DNA of 64,000 nucleotides, taken from contig NZ_JAERMK010000016.1 of NCBI RefSeq assembly GCF_016918015.1, positions 22,822 through 86,821 on the forward strand. Direction: 5' to 3'. A program made the translations under genes and the position numbers. This document shows positions 1 to 8,189 of the stretch, piece by piece; the stretch's first letter is position 1, and every line of letters starts with the position of its first letter. Below the pieces are notes generated by a model. The model did not search any database, was not told where the DNA came from, and saw only the letters and a list, made by a program, of their open reading frames with translations. The stretch is from Glycomyces sp. YM15. Lineage in GTDB: Bacteria; Actinomycetota; Actinomycetes; Mycobacteriales; Micromonosporaceae.

Positions 1-149
1 CCGGGGGTTTCGCTGGGTTTGGCGTCCATGGTTTTGGGGGGGGGGGCCGCCCGGGGGGGGGGGGCCCGCCACACTGTTGCCTCGGGTAGGGAACCGGTGA
101 CGACTCGGCTCGCTTCGATCTTGCCACAATCGGGCAACAACCACTGTTT
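1..149. other. left edge with long G homopolymers, no gene
   Basis: The first 70 bases hold two G-runs, at 36-46 and 53-64, around a short CCGCCC, so the stretch can fold on itself as GGGC/GCCC. No open frame with coding character covers it. It may be an assembly edge, a sequencing artefact or a natural replicon end; the window alone cannot tell. Confidence 0.5.
132..141 (+). promoter_or_regulatory. copy of the recurrent GCAACAAC element
   Basis: GGGCAACAAC lies 47 bases before the chosen start of the first gene. The same core occurs upstream of several other genes in this window in the same orientation relative to the gene, so it is listed as a candidate operator or promoter part. Function is inferred only from recurrence. 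Confidence 0.35.
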
Positions 150-188
150 TTGCAGGTCAAGTGCCATACTGCACGACAACATTGGGGT

Positions 189-965
189 ATGGAACCTGCA
201 GCGTTCAAGCGAGCCACTGCGCATCTTCGCCCCCCGATCTGGGTGATGCACCTTCCTGTCGACGGTGCATGGACCCTGGCTGGCACGTACCGGCACGACA
301 CCGGGTTCGGCCTGGCTGTGACGATCGAACGGGTGCTCGGCGACGCACCATTCCTCAGTGTTGCCTTGACGTGCCAGCGTCTTGACCAGCCCCACAGCCC
401 TGTCATGCCCCTCGCGGAAGCCACTCTCCCCGACCCGGGGGATCTCGTCAGCATGCGTGCCGCGCTGGCCCACTGCGACTCGGTCCTCATCCCATGGGAG
501 GTGGAGACGATCTTCAACTTCGACCCCGACCAGTACCGCCAGTTTGAGGCCGATCATGCCGTCGCGTACGCCGCCGAAGCAGCCGTCCAAGATGCGGACT
601 TCCCTGACGAGGACGACGGCTGGGAGGATGACTGGGACTGCGACGTTGACTGGTTCGCAGCCGAGTTCGAACGTGACGACGTGGACTTGTGGGAAGGCCA
701 GACAGCAGCTGACCTGACCAAGGAAGATCCCGGCCGCGACCAGGTGGACGTGTTCGACGCGCTCACCGCTGCCATCACAGCCGTAGCGGACCACGAGAGC
801 GCGGCCCCGGTCGTGTGCCGCGAGGTCCGGCACGCCCTCGTGAGGCTTGCTGTCGTCGTTGGCGACACCGTAGCCACACCCGCGGAACGAGCCGACCTTG
901 ACCGTGAGGTCATGGCGCTGGCCGATCGGCTCGTCCACATCGAACAGCGGGCGACGATAGACTGA
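189..965 (+). CDS. hypothetical acidic protein
   Basis: The product of about 258 residues is not recognised. The middle (around residues 105-165) is extremely acidic, with runs of Asp and Glu plus Trp. The C-terminal 80 residues look helical. There is no signal peptide and no membrane segment. I chose the ATG at 189; an upstream TTG at 150 and a downstream ATG at 246 are also possible, and none has a strong ribosome binding site. The gene converges on the RNA ligase gene, with a symmetric terminator between them. Confidence 0.6.
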   Translation: MEPAAFKRATAHLRPPIWVMHLPVDGAWTLAGTYRHDTGFGLAVTIERVLGDAPFLSVALTCQRLDQPHSPVMPLAEATLPDPGDLVSMRAALAHCDSVLIPWEVETIFNFDPDQYRQFEADHAVAYAAEAAVQDADFPDEDDGWEDDWDCDVDWFAAEFERDDVDLWEGQTAADLTKEDPGRDQVDVFDALTAAITAVADHESAAPVVCREVRHALVRLAVVVGDTVATPAERADLDREVMALADRLVHIEQRATID

Positions 966-1051
966 ACCTGTCGCCCCTAGCTAACCGCGACATGGCGGCG
1001 CTCTGCTGGTACCAGGGCCCGCATCGGCCGTTCACGGCAGGCAGGAACACC

Positions 1052-1084
1052 GAAGCCGCCGCACTCGATGAGTGCGGCGGCTTC
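1052..1084. terminator. bidirectional terminator hairpin
   Basis: A perfect 14-bp inverted repeat (1052-1065 with 1071-1084) has a 5-base loop and sits between two convergent genes, 10 bases past the stop of the RNA ligase gene. It lacks a clear T-run, as is common in actinomycetes. Confidence 0.8.
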
Positions 1085-1094
1085 ACGTTCGGCA

Positions 1095-1874
1095 TTACCG
1101 GCGTTGACGTGTCGCGTTCTCCAGGATCCGCGCATGCTTCTGGTAGTCAGGGTGTCGGAGCTTCGCAATCCGGTCCCTGCTCGCAGTTCGGATGACGATC
1201 CCTTCCGCTTGGCCTTTCCCGGTGCCGTCCAACCGGACCTGGGTTTCGGTGAGGACCGAAGTCAGCCACGCGTGCGCGCCCTCGATGTCGGTGGGAATGT
1301 CGTCCCCGTTCACGACGCCGAGCTCAGGGACACGCTCGAGCGGCAGGTCCATCTTCAGGTCCAGCGGCGCGAACTGCTGTCCTCCAGCGTCCCGCCACGC
1401 GGCCGCGGCCGCGGCGGTCTGCGTGAGGATGGCCGGGTCGATGAGCGCGACGTCGAAGATCCGCGCCCCGACCGTGTGCTTGTCCGTCGAGTAGTTCTGC
1501 CAGCCTGCTGCAGTGGCTGCACCGTACACTTCCGCCCAGATGACCAGCGCGTCCTTCCCGTCCCAGGCCGCAGCGGCCTGCTCGGCAGCGGGAACCAACG
1601 CCCGCGCCATGGCGAGGTTCACCGGGCCTTGGTTCGGGACGCGGTCACCGCGCGCGGTGATGAGGTCTTCCCGCGAGCCGATGAACCAGTCGCCGCCGGG
1701 CAGGATGATGATCCGACCGTTCGTCCCATCCACCTTCTCAGTAAGGATGACGTCCCGACCGCGAAAGTCAACGCATGGTGTTGCTTCCAGCTTGCCGCGA
1801 TGTTCAGGCTGCGGCTGGTGGTAGGCGAGAATCGACGGGTACTTCGTTGCTGAATTGAGGGTACGGAAGTCCAT
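1095..1874 (-). CDS. Rnl2-type RNA ligase family protein
   Basis: The 259-residue protein carries the nucleotidyltransferase motif I, EKVDGTNGR, with Lys47 as the predicted adenylated residue. Later motifs follow in order: VIWAEVYG (motif III-like), EGIVIR (motif IV) and AKLRHPDY (motif V). This layout fits the T4 Rnl2/RNA-editing ligase family (PF09414), which seals 3'-OH and 5'-phosphate RNA ends using ATP. The protein lacks a clear C-terminal extra domain and is short for Rnl2 itself, so its substrate is unknown. The ATG at 1874 has AAAGG upstream. An AT-richer intergenic region with a GCAACAAC element separates it from the divergent Lsr2 gene. A second RNA ligase of the Rnl1 type lies at 44.2-45.4 kb. 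Confidence 0.85.
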   Translation of the reverse strand: MDFRTLNSATKYPSILAYHQPQPEHRGKLEATPCVDFRGRDVILTEKVDGTNGRIIILPGGDWFIGSREDLITARGDRVPNQGPVNLAMARALVPAAEQAAAAWDGKDALVIWAEVYGAATAAGWQNYSTDKHTVGARIFDVALIDPAILTQTAAAAAAWRDAGGQQFAPLDLKMDLPLERVPELGVVNGDDIPTDIEGAHAWLTSVLTETQVRLDGTGKGQAEGIVIRTASRDRIAKLRHPDYQKHARILENATRQRR

Positions 1875-1969
1875 TAGCGACCTTTCGCGTAGGGGTGTTC
1901 ACTTGCTTGTGCTGCAAGTATATCTGCCTTCTGCCTGCTTGCAACCTTTCATTGTTGCGTTGCGACACA

Positions 1970-1980
1970 GTTGTTGCCGC
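1970..1980 (-). promoter_or_regulatory. copy of the recurrent GCAACAAC element
   Basis: GCGGCAACAAC on the minus strand lies 96 bases upstream of the RNA ligase start, inside the 198-base divergent region (1875-2072) shared with Lsr2. This region is noticeably richer in A and T than the flanking genes and must hold both promoters. Confidence 0.4.
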
Positions 1981-2072
1981 GTTGTGGTACGGCCCAGACA
2001 ACATTAAGAATGCAAGTAGGGAAACGTCATTGACCGTTTCCGCAACGCCTCAATTGGAAGGCCACATTCGAC

Positions 2073-2423
2073 ATGGCGAAGCAGCGCATCATCCACCTCA
2101 TTGACGACCTGGACGGCACGACCGCCGACGAAACGCTTCGGTTCGCGGTTGACGAGCAGGTGTACGAGATCGACCTGTCCACGGCGCACGCGAACGAGCT
2201 GCGGCGAGTGCTCTCCAGGTACCAGGTGAAAGGCCGCAAGCTCGGCCGGGCCCGCCTCCTGGCCCCCGGCGAACGGCCCAAGCGCCGCCGGGTCACCAAC
2301 GGGGAGCCCGCCCGTGTCCGCGAGTGGGCGAAACGGAACGGGTACGGCGTCCAGCCGTACGGGCGCGTCCCGAAACCGATCCTTGAGCTGTACCGAGCTG
2401 ACACCGCCGGGGCTGCTGCCTGA
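2073..2423 (+). CDS. lsr2: Lsr2-family nucleoid-associated protein
   Basis: Lsr2 is an actinobacterial H-NS-like protein that binds AT-rich DNA and silences horizontally acquired genes. The 116-residue product has the family's N-terminal oligomerisation domain (HLIDDLDG near the start, then DETLRFAVDEQVYEIDL) and the C-terminal DNA-binding segment REWAKRNGYGV. The usual RGR minor-groove motif is here Y96-G97-R98, so its first arginine is missing. The length is normal for the family. A terminator hairpin follows directly. A second, more diverged copy is at 9.1 kb. Plasmid- and phage-borne copies are known and may help the element silence itself or the host. Confidence 0.92.
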   Translation: MAKQRIIHLIDDLDGTTADETLRFAVDEQVYEIDLSTAHANELRRVLSRYQVKGRKLGRARLLAPGERPKRRRVTNGEPARVREWAKRNGYGVQPYGRVPKPILELYRADTAGAAA

Positions 2424-2459
2424 CCCGGTCGCACCGTATCGGGGCCCGGACAGGTGAAA

Positions 2460-2487
2460 ACCCGCTGACGCCTTGGCGTCAGCGGGT
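2460..2487. terminator. terminator after lsr2
   Basis: A 13-bp perfect inverted repeat (2460-2472 with 2475-2487) with a very short loop begins 37 bases after the lsr2 stop and is preceded by four A residues. It separates lsr2 from the next gene. Confidence 0.8.
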
Positions 2488-2605
2488 CCTGGGTCCCTAC
2501 CCCACGATAGGTCACACGTTCCGCGGCCGCGGAGCCGATCCAGCACCACGCCAGTCGCGGCGTGCCCACCGTCGTAGCGCACACGGATCGCTCTACGGTG
2601 AAGCC

Positions 2606-3535
2606 ATGAGCGACACCATCATCCGTCTGGCCTCGCGCGATTCGCCTATGGCGCTCGCCCAAGTCGAACGCGTCCGGGTTCTCCTCGAGGACCATCACCC
2701 GGGGATCACCGTCGAAGCGGTCACGACCACGACCGAAGGCGACAGGTGGACTGGCGCGCTCGCCGACCACGGCGGGAAGGCCCTGTTCTGCAAAGAAGTC
2801 GACCAGCTCGTCATCGGCGGCCGCGCAGACGTGGCCGTTCACTGCCTCAAGGACGTGCCGGGCGATTCGCCAATGCCCGAGGGCACCATGTTCGCGGCGT
2901 TCCGCGAACGGGACAGCCCCGCCGATTGCCTCGTCCACCCTGGAGGCCTCACGTTCAACCAGCTGCCCGCCGGCGCCCGCGTCGGTACGTCTTCGCCGCG
3001 CCGGACTGCGCAACTGCGAAGGCTCCGCGATGACCTCGACTACGTGCCCATCCGCGGCAACGCCGGGACCAGGCTTGCGAAGTTGCACGCTGGCGACGTT
3101 GACGCGCTCATCATGGCTGAAGCCGGTCTCGTCCGCGTCGGACAGATCGCCGCGGCCACGGACACGTTCAGCACTGACGACCTCCTGCCTGCGATCGGCG
3201 GCGGCATCATCGCGCTCCAATGCCGCGTAGACGACGCACCCACACGGGCGCTTCTGGCCCCGCTCGACCATCCCGCGACCCGCATTGAAGCGACGTGCGA
3301 ACGGGCGCTCCTGCGAACGCTCCGCGGGAACTGCCGAACTGCCGTTGCCGCGCACGCGATGTTCAACGGCCAAGACGTGTACGTGCACGCCCGCGTGTAC
3401 TCGCCGGACGGCCGCCGTGCCCTTGATGCATCCGGGACCGCAGGCAGCGGCGACGCCGCGAAGCTCGGCGACGCAGTCGCGCAGCGGCTCCTCGACGAAG
3501 GCGCGCGAGACCTCATCGACGCAGCGACACCGTGA
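2606..3535 (+). CDS. hemC: hydroxymethylbilane synthase (porphobilinogen deaminase) family
   Basis: HemC polymerises four porphobilinogen molecules into hydroxymethylbilane in haem biosynthesis. The 309-residue product aligns along the family's full length. It has LASRDSPMALAQ at the start, VAVHCLKDVP with the catalytic Asp83, GTSSPRR, the RGNAGTRLAKL substrate-binding segment, and Cys243 in RGNCRTAVA at the position of the dipyrromethane-cofactor cysteine. All key residues are present, so an active enzyme is plausible. No other haem gene is nearby, which is unusual because chromosomal hemC sits among haem genes. It may be a paralog with a different role. ATG at 2606. Confidence 0.9.
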   Translation: MSDTIIRLASRDSPMALAQVERVRVLLEDHHPGITVEAVTTTTEGDRWTGALADHGGKALFCKEVDQLVIGGRADVAVHCLKDVPGDSPMPEGTMFAAFRERDSPADCLVHPGGLTFNQLPAGARVGTSSPRRTAQLRRLRDDLDYVPIRGNAGTRLAKLHAGDVDALIMAEAGLVRVGQIAAATDTFSTDDLLPAIGGGIIALQCRVDDAPTRALLAPLDHPATRIEATCERALLRTLRGNCRTAVAAHAMFNGQDVYVHARVYSPDGRRALDASGTAGSGDAAKLGDAVAQRLLDEGARDLIDAATP

Positions 3536-3574
3536 ACGATGGCTTATCTGTGACGCCACGCCTACGATGACGGC

Positions 3575-3835
3575 ATGAGTGGCAACGAGCCCGCACCGGA
3601 AGCACACGTCACCCTGCCGTTGACGGCGGCCGAAATTGCCCGGATCAACGCGGCCGCCCAGCGCGCAGGGCTGACCCCAGAGGTTTGGATGGCGCGTGTG
3701 CTCCGCAGGGAATCCCGGCGTGCCCAGATCGCCGCCTATGAAGGCCCAGACCCGGACACGCAGGCGTGGATGGCCGCTGTCGACCGTGAGACCGAAGCGA
3801 TGCTCACAGAGGCCGCTATGCGCGACGAGCGCTGA
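3575..3835 (+). CDS. small ribbon-helix-helix-like hypothetical protein
   Basis: The 86-residue protein has a strand-like start (HVTLPLTAAEIARINAAA) followed by two helices (PEVWMARVLRRE), an arrangement seen in CopG-type DNA-binding proteins and antitoxins. The C-terminus is acidic and helical. There is no obvious toxin partner. The stop abuts the stop of the convergent membrane protein gene. The family assignment is weak. Confidence 0.6.
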   Translation: MSGNEPAPEAHVTLPLTAAEIARINAAAQRAGLTPEVWMARVLRRESRRAQIAAYEGPDPDTQAWMAAVDRETEAMLTEAAMRDER

Positions 3836-5149
3836 TCACTGCGGCAGCACCCACTCGAGAAGGTCCTTGCCCGTGACACCATCTGCAACCAGAAGTATCA
3901 AGACCACCGTGACCCCAGCGAGCAGCATCAGCGTCCGAACCGTCTTGTCCGTGAGTTCAACAGTGGTCGAGAGCCAACTCGACCATGACCGACGTTGAGG
4001 CGCGGCTTGGACCTGGTCTACCAGGTGCCGCGTTCGAACCTCGCAGCTTTCCAGGAACTCCCGCCCTGAAGCTCCCGCGAGCAGCAGCGTCATCCGTCGC
4101 AGCGTCACGTCGAGCTCGTCGGGAACGTGACCGCTGACCGACGCGAAGGTCGATAGGTGACCCCGAATCTGGGCGGCGCTCAAATGCAGGAGGTGCGCGA
4201 CAGGGTGGCGTACATCAAGGCCCTGCTTGCGTTGCAGACGATGCGCGTACCGCTCCGTTTCGGCAACGATCCGAACCAGCGCTGCACGCGATTGGGCCGC
4301 GCGGCGCTGGCGCGCCGGTGGCTGCACGTACGCGGCAGCGAGGCTGAGGGCGCGCAATCGTCTTCTGAACTGCTGGTCTATTACCCAGCCGAGCACCATC
4401 ACCACACCGAGCGCGACGGCGTACCCCAGCCCGGGGAACTGATTGGAGCGAGGCGGCAGCACCATGGGCAGCGCCGTCAACAACACCGTTGCCACCAGTG
4501 CAGACTTCAACAGGAACTGCTGCAGACCGAGGTGGTAGACGTTGACCGCAGCCGCGAACCGGTCATCACGCGTCACCCCAGCCCGGACGTCGGGAATCGA
4601 CAGCGGCCAACGGACATGAAGCGAATGCGGTGCCCCGGTGAGCTTGACAGCGTGCACCAACCCGATCCTTGCGCGAAGTGCCACCACCGCAGCAAGCAAG
4701 GCGAACACAACGATCCCTTCGTGCGCGAGACGTTCAGTGTCGCTGAACAAGGGGCGCCCATCGGCGATGACCTCGAACCGAAAACCCATCAGGACCACCG
4801 CGGCCCCAGCCAGACAGCAGCTGAGCACGAGACCGATGACCGCACTGCCGACTTTGCCAGCTGTGGACCACCATGTGCCACCGGCACGCGAGGAAGGATT
4901 GGTCCTCGCGATCCGTCGTCCTCGCCGCGCGACCATAAACGCCCGACGAAGCCCTCGCCTGGCGATCAGCCCTGCAGATCTCGCGGGAATCTCCGAAAGC
5001 ACCATCCCGAACGTCACACCCGCGGTGGTGAGCAGGAGCGCGAAAGCACCGAAGAACACCACCGCTTGCAGCGCGGGGAACACGAACGTGGAGGCGGCGG
5101 CCATGAGACCTGCTTTCGCGGGAGCGAGCCGCCGCAGCGGGGACCGCAC
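3836..5149 (-). CDS. multi-pass membrane protein of unknown function
   Basis: The 437-residue protein has hydrophobic segments at about residues 21-48, 100-124, 144-160, 213-235, 240-262 and 410-426, so roughly six membrane spans. A long soluble helical region, rich in Arg, Gln and His, lies between residues 265 and 405. The N-terminus is basic. No catalytic motif is visible. The start is a GTG at 5149; an ATG at 5104 is an alternative that would still keep the first membrane span. It stands alone between convergent and divergent neighbours. Confidence 0.7.
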   Translation of the reverse strand: MRSPLRRLAPAKAGLMAAASTFVFPALQAVVFFGAFALLLTTAGVTFGMVLSEIPARSAGLIARRGLRRAFMVARRGRRIARTNPSSRAGGTWWSTAGKVGSAVIGLVLSCCLAGAAVVLMGFRFEVIADGRPLFSDTERLAHEGIVVFALLAAVVALRARIGLVHAVKLTGAPHSLHVRWPLSIPDVRAGVTRDDRFAAAVNVYHLGLQQFLLKSALVATVLLTALPMVLPPRSNQFPGLGYAVALGVVMVLGWVIDQQFRRRLRALSLAAAYVQPPARQRRAAQSRAALVRIVAETERYAHRLQRKQGLDVRHPVAHLLHLSAAQIRGHLSTFASVSGHVPDELDVTLRRMTLLLAGASGREFLESCEVRTRHLVDQVQAAPQRRSWSSWLSTTVELTDKTVRTLMLLAGVTVVLILLVADGVTGKDLLEWVLPQ

Positions 5150-5276
5150 CTGAAGGGGGATGAGAAGGGGACCTCCGCATTATCCCTGCCTCCCAACAGA
5201 CCTGCGTCCCCGCGTTCGCTGGTGCAGCCTCGACGCTTGCACTCCGGTTTGGCTGCGCCGCACACGCGACCGTGGT

Positions 5277-6071
5277 TCAGTAGCTGGCGAGGAGCACACC
5301 GGTCGCGTCGTCGCTCGCTTTCCCGCGGCCGCCGGTCGCGCCGGCGGCACGGTCGGCTTCATGGACGACGCGAATGAGTTCCGGCACGCCGCGGGCCGCC
5401 CCTGCCTCGAGCAGACCCGCCCACGTCCACCCGTACCGTTCGACGAGCCGCGTGAGCCCGTCCGAGAGCAGCGCGATCGTCCCAGGCCGGTCGACGGGAA
5501 TCTGCCCCGACAGTCCCTCCGCCGCCGCTTGCGGGTCAGTGGACGCAACCCAGAATCCGCCCTTCGCATCCGGGTTGTTCCTCACCCGCGCGATGTAGTC
5601 GAGCGGGTAGCGGCGAACACCGTTGATGAGGACCGGTGCCGGCGGGTTCGGCAGCCGGTCCACGCGGTCGTCGCAGACCGCGACCGGCGCATCCCCGTCG
5701 ACCTGCCACACAACCGTGCAGTCCCCGAGCACCAGATACTCGCCGATGCCGCGCTGAACGCGGACGATCGCGACCTGCGCTGCCGGGCTCGTACGGTTCT
5801 CCAAGTCGCACGTGTCCCGGTGCGACTCGGCCACGTCGTGGATCGCCGCGGCAAGAATGGACTCCAAGCTCGTGGAGCCGCCAGGGAGGCGTGCGGCGAG
5901 GCCGTGCACGAGGCCTTTCACGAACCAGGGCACGTCGTGCACGCACCCGTCGTCGGGCGTGCGGGTGACGCCGTCGATGACGAGCGCCCAGCCGGGCCCG
6001 GTCGCGTACGCGTCCTCGTTCGGAACTGAGGGGGATCCGGGCAGCGTTGCTGCGGAGACGTTGTGAAGCAT
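5277..6071 (-). CDS. PP2C-like protein phosphatase
   Basis: The 264-residue product resembles PPM/PP2C metal-dependent Ser/Thr phosphatases. PNEDAYA near residue 18 corresponds to the metal-binding motif 1, followed by WALVIDGVT (motif 2, with its Asp). YLVLGDCTVVW corresponds to the central GDSR-like strand, ALLSDGLT to motif 8, and KASDDATGVLL carries the C-terminal Asp that binds metal. The order and spacing fit the family. The ATG at 6071 precedes the conserved part best; the frame stays open 42 bases further upstream. Bacterial members often oppose Ser/Thr kinases, but none is visible here. Confidence 0.75.
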   Translation of the reverse strand: MLHNVSAATLPGSPSVPNEDAYATGPGWALVIDGVTRTPDDGCVHDVPWFVKGLVHGLAARLPGGSTSLESILAAAIHDVAESHRDTCDLENRTSPAAQVAIVRVQRGIGEYLVLGDCTVVWQVDGDAPVAVCDDRVDRLPNPPAPVLINGVRRYPLDYIARVRNNPDAKGGFWVASTDPQAAAEGLSGQIPVDRPGTIALLSDGLTRLVERYGWTWAGLLEAGAARGVPELIRVVHEADRAAGATGGRGKASDDATGVLLASY

Positions 6072-6234
6072 CCGGTAAGCGTATCGGCTTTCGACTGCCC
6101 GCTCAGCAGTCAAAACTCCTCATCGAGTCTCTTTAGGACACTAGTTCGATTGCGGCGCAATAGAATCGATTGCTGGATGCTCAAGAACCAGTCGACTCTG
6201 CACGCGCCGCCAGCGACGACCTACCGTTTTCGTG

Positions 6235-6930
6235 TCAGTAGGCGGGGACGTCAGTACCAGGCCGATACGACGTCTCGCCGCATACCTTGATGCCGCCGTC
6301 GACCGAGTATTCGCGTCGAGCAACGAGAACCGCTGCGGTCTCAGCGAGTTCGAACCGGTCGCGGTCGACATCGTCGGCCAGACGGGCACAGTGGACCACC
6401 TTGCTGTGGACTGTGACACCGGTACGGTCGCTGTACATCTCCTGCCAAGGTCCGTGCAGCGCCCCCGCGAAATCCAGCTCGGGAACCACTGCCGCCAGGT
6501 CCGGGGCGAACCAGATGAAGTCGTGCTGAAGACACACACCACCTGATTCGATCCAGTGGAAGCGGCGAATCACGTCAGCGCCATCGAGACGTGCGCAGAC
6601 CCAAGCGGGGATGTCGCTGGTGCGCACCGGCTGGCCGTCATGCACAATCCGACTCGAGCTGGCCGGACCCGTGTGGCCGTACTGCGAGGCGATGAGGTCG
6701 GCAACTTCAACACCGACGCCCTGCACGCCTCTCAACAGTCCCTCACGCTTGAGGACGGCCCACGCCCTGTCGACCGTAGCCGTCGAGACGCCCGACTCCT
6801 TAGCGGTGACTCGAACCGACGGGAGTCTCGTTCCAGGTAGTGCCGTCCCCTGAATGATGAGCGACCGCGTGTAGTTGGCGAGTTGGATGTAGGGCGCCAG
6901 TGCGCCTTGCTGGCGGAACTCGGCGAACAT
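6235..6930 (-). CDS. GntR-family transcriptional regulator
   Basis: The 231-residue protein begins with a GntR winged helix-turn-helix (GTRLPSVRVTAKESGVSTATVDRA, split here as the turn SVRVTAKESGVSTATVDRAW) at about residues 30-75. A C-terminal domain like the UTRA ligand-binding fold of the HutC subgroup follows. The ATG at 6930 is preceded by AGGAGG at good spacing. The 160 bases downstream to the PP2C gene hold no gene. The ligand and target are unknown. The regulator could act on its own promoter in 6931-7176. Confidence 0.82.
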   Translation of the reverse strand: MFAEFRQQGALAPYIQLANYTRSLIIQGTALPGTRLPSVRVTAKESGVSTATVDRAWAVLKREGLLRGVQGVGVEVADLIASQYGHTGPASSSRIVHDGQPVRTSDIPAWVCARLDGADVIRRFHWIESGGVCLQHDFIWFAPDLAAVVPELDFAGALHGPWQEMYSDRTGVTVHSKVVHCARLADDVDRDRFELAETAAVLVARREYSVDGGIKVCGETSYRPGTDVPAY

Positions 6931-7176
6931 GGAACCTCCTGCGCAGTCAGCCCAGATGGTACGGAAGACACACCAGCTTGTCGACAGGCGTCAATCGTCC
7001 TCTTGCGGTCAAGTCGAAGGTCGGTGCTGGGGTGTGGGGGCGCTGAAGTCGATGTGGGCGCGGAAACGGTTGTCGGCGTCGACGCCAGCGCCGGCTCCGC
7101 CTGGCAGCGGGTAGCAGGCGCCGCCCACGCCTTCCGATCGACGTGCCGTGGCGGCGGCGTGCCGCGCCCACCTCGA
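6931..7176. other. intergenic region with a possible gene remnant
   Basis: This stretch holds the upstream region of the GntR gene. On the minus strand a 39-codon open frame from about 7130 looks mildly coding (it contains RAHIDFSAP) but has no convincing start, so I treat it as a possible remnant only. Confidence 0.3.
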
Positions 7177-8013
7177 TCACGACCTTGCGGTGGCCTTCGC
7201 CCGCTCCACGTCCACGACAGTGGTGAGCCGCTGATGCAGGTGCTGCAACCCCTTCACGGTGACGCGCACCTGGGGGGCATCCACCTGCCATTCCTCAGTT
7301 TTCGGGTTCCAGTGCGACTGGGCGCGTTCGGCCAGACGGCCAGTGTCGATTGCCGACTGGTAGACATGCCAGCACCCGTCGCCTTTGTGACGGTAGATCA
7401 GACCTTCCGTGTTGAGGAACTGGAACAAGCGGATCTTCCCGATGGTGACGCGGGAGTCCCGCGACAGGAGCTTCGCGGCGTCTTCCACCGAGTAGTCGCC
7501 GGTCGCGGACGCGAGGACACGCCACGCGGCCGCGTCGGGTTCCAGGACGGCCACTTGCGCTTCGGCAGCGTCGGCCCGGTCCGCTTCACGAATGACCAGT
7601 TCCGCGATCTCCCTTGGCGTGAGGGCCGCCCGCGGCGGGGCACCCACTTCGGCTTCCCTGGTCTTGACCGCGAAGTACGTTTGCGCGGCGGCCACTTCGG
7701 GCTTGTTCGGGTCGCCGTTCATCGCCACGAGGTAGGCGGCGTACCGCGTCAACCGGAAGTTGCCCCGCACGCGATTCGGCGTGTTTCCACTGGTCGTCAC
7801 GTCTTCGGTGATCCCCGCAAACGCAGCCTCCGCGTCGTGGCCGGAGTTGCGGGCGGCCTTCTTCGCCCGTTCGGTGATCTTCTTGAAGTCCTCCCACCGC
7901 TGATAGTCCAGCAGCGGCATGAGGTCACGCCCGGACCAGTACTCGCCGTACTCGTCCGTGCGACGGATCTGATCGAATGGGGAAGTGTTCGCGTCGATAG
8001 GCTCGGGAAGCAT
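7177..8013 (-). CDS. phage antirepressor with KilAC domain
   Basis: The 278-residue product joins two phage domains. The N-terminal half (about residues 10-110, with EYWSGRDLMPLLDYQRWEDF and a TRYAAYLVAMNGD segment) resembles the DinD/BRO-type N-terminal domain. The C-terminal half (about 165-240, with YSVEDAAKLL and GLIYRHKGDGCWHVYQS) is a KilAC DNA-binding domain (PF03374). Such proteins act as antirepressors or lytic-switch modulators in phages and phage-plasmids. The ATG at 8013 has GTGAGA upstream. Its presence supports a phage-related origin for the replicon. Confidence 0.85.
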   Translation of the reverse strand: MLPEPIDANTSPFDQIRRTDEYGEYWSGRDLMPLLDYQRWEDFKKITERAKKAARNSGHDAEAAFAGITEDVTTSGNTPNRVRGNFRLTRYAAYLVAMNGDPNKPEVAAAQTYFAVKTREAEVGAPPRAALTPREIAELVIREADRADAAEAQVAVLEPDAAAWRVLASATGDYSVEDAAKLLSRDSRVTIGKIRLFQFLNTEGLIYRHKGDGCWHVYQSAIDTGRLAERAQSHWNPKTEEWQVDAPQVRVTVKGLQHLHQRLTTVVDVERAKATARS

Positions 8014-8150
8014 CGCGTCTCACTTTCGCTCACAGTGCTGCCCACTGTCATGTCCGGACAGCAATCAAGGGGATTGACCTGGTGTTTCACCGGTTCTGCT
8101 TGCCCAAATGTATCGTCCTGATGTGACTGTGCTGCAGCGATTGCTACTGC

Positions 8151-8172
8151 GCTGCAACAACAATCGAGCAAC
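8151..8172 (+). promoter_or_regulatory. GCAACAAC element, long form
   Basis: This 22-base site matches a second site at 58015-58036 at 20 of 22 positions and extends four bases further left (GCGCA on the other strand is also shared). Here it ends 17 bases before the acetyltransferase start codon. In the other direction it is 138 bases upstream of the antirepressor gene. It is a candidate operator. Confidence 0.5.
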
Positions 8173-8189
8173 GACCTTGGAGGGCTTAC

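Noticed and set aside
2027-3607. A 526-codon leftward open frame over hemC and lsr2
   Set aside because: It is the antisense of two clearly conserved genes and matches no family.
4157-5377. A 406-codon rightward frame
   Set aside because: It is antisense to the membrane protein, whose leftward frame has clear hydrophobic spans; the rightward product is His/Arg/Pro-rich noise.
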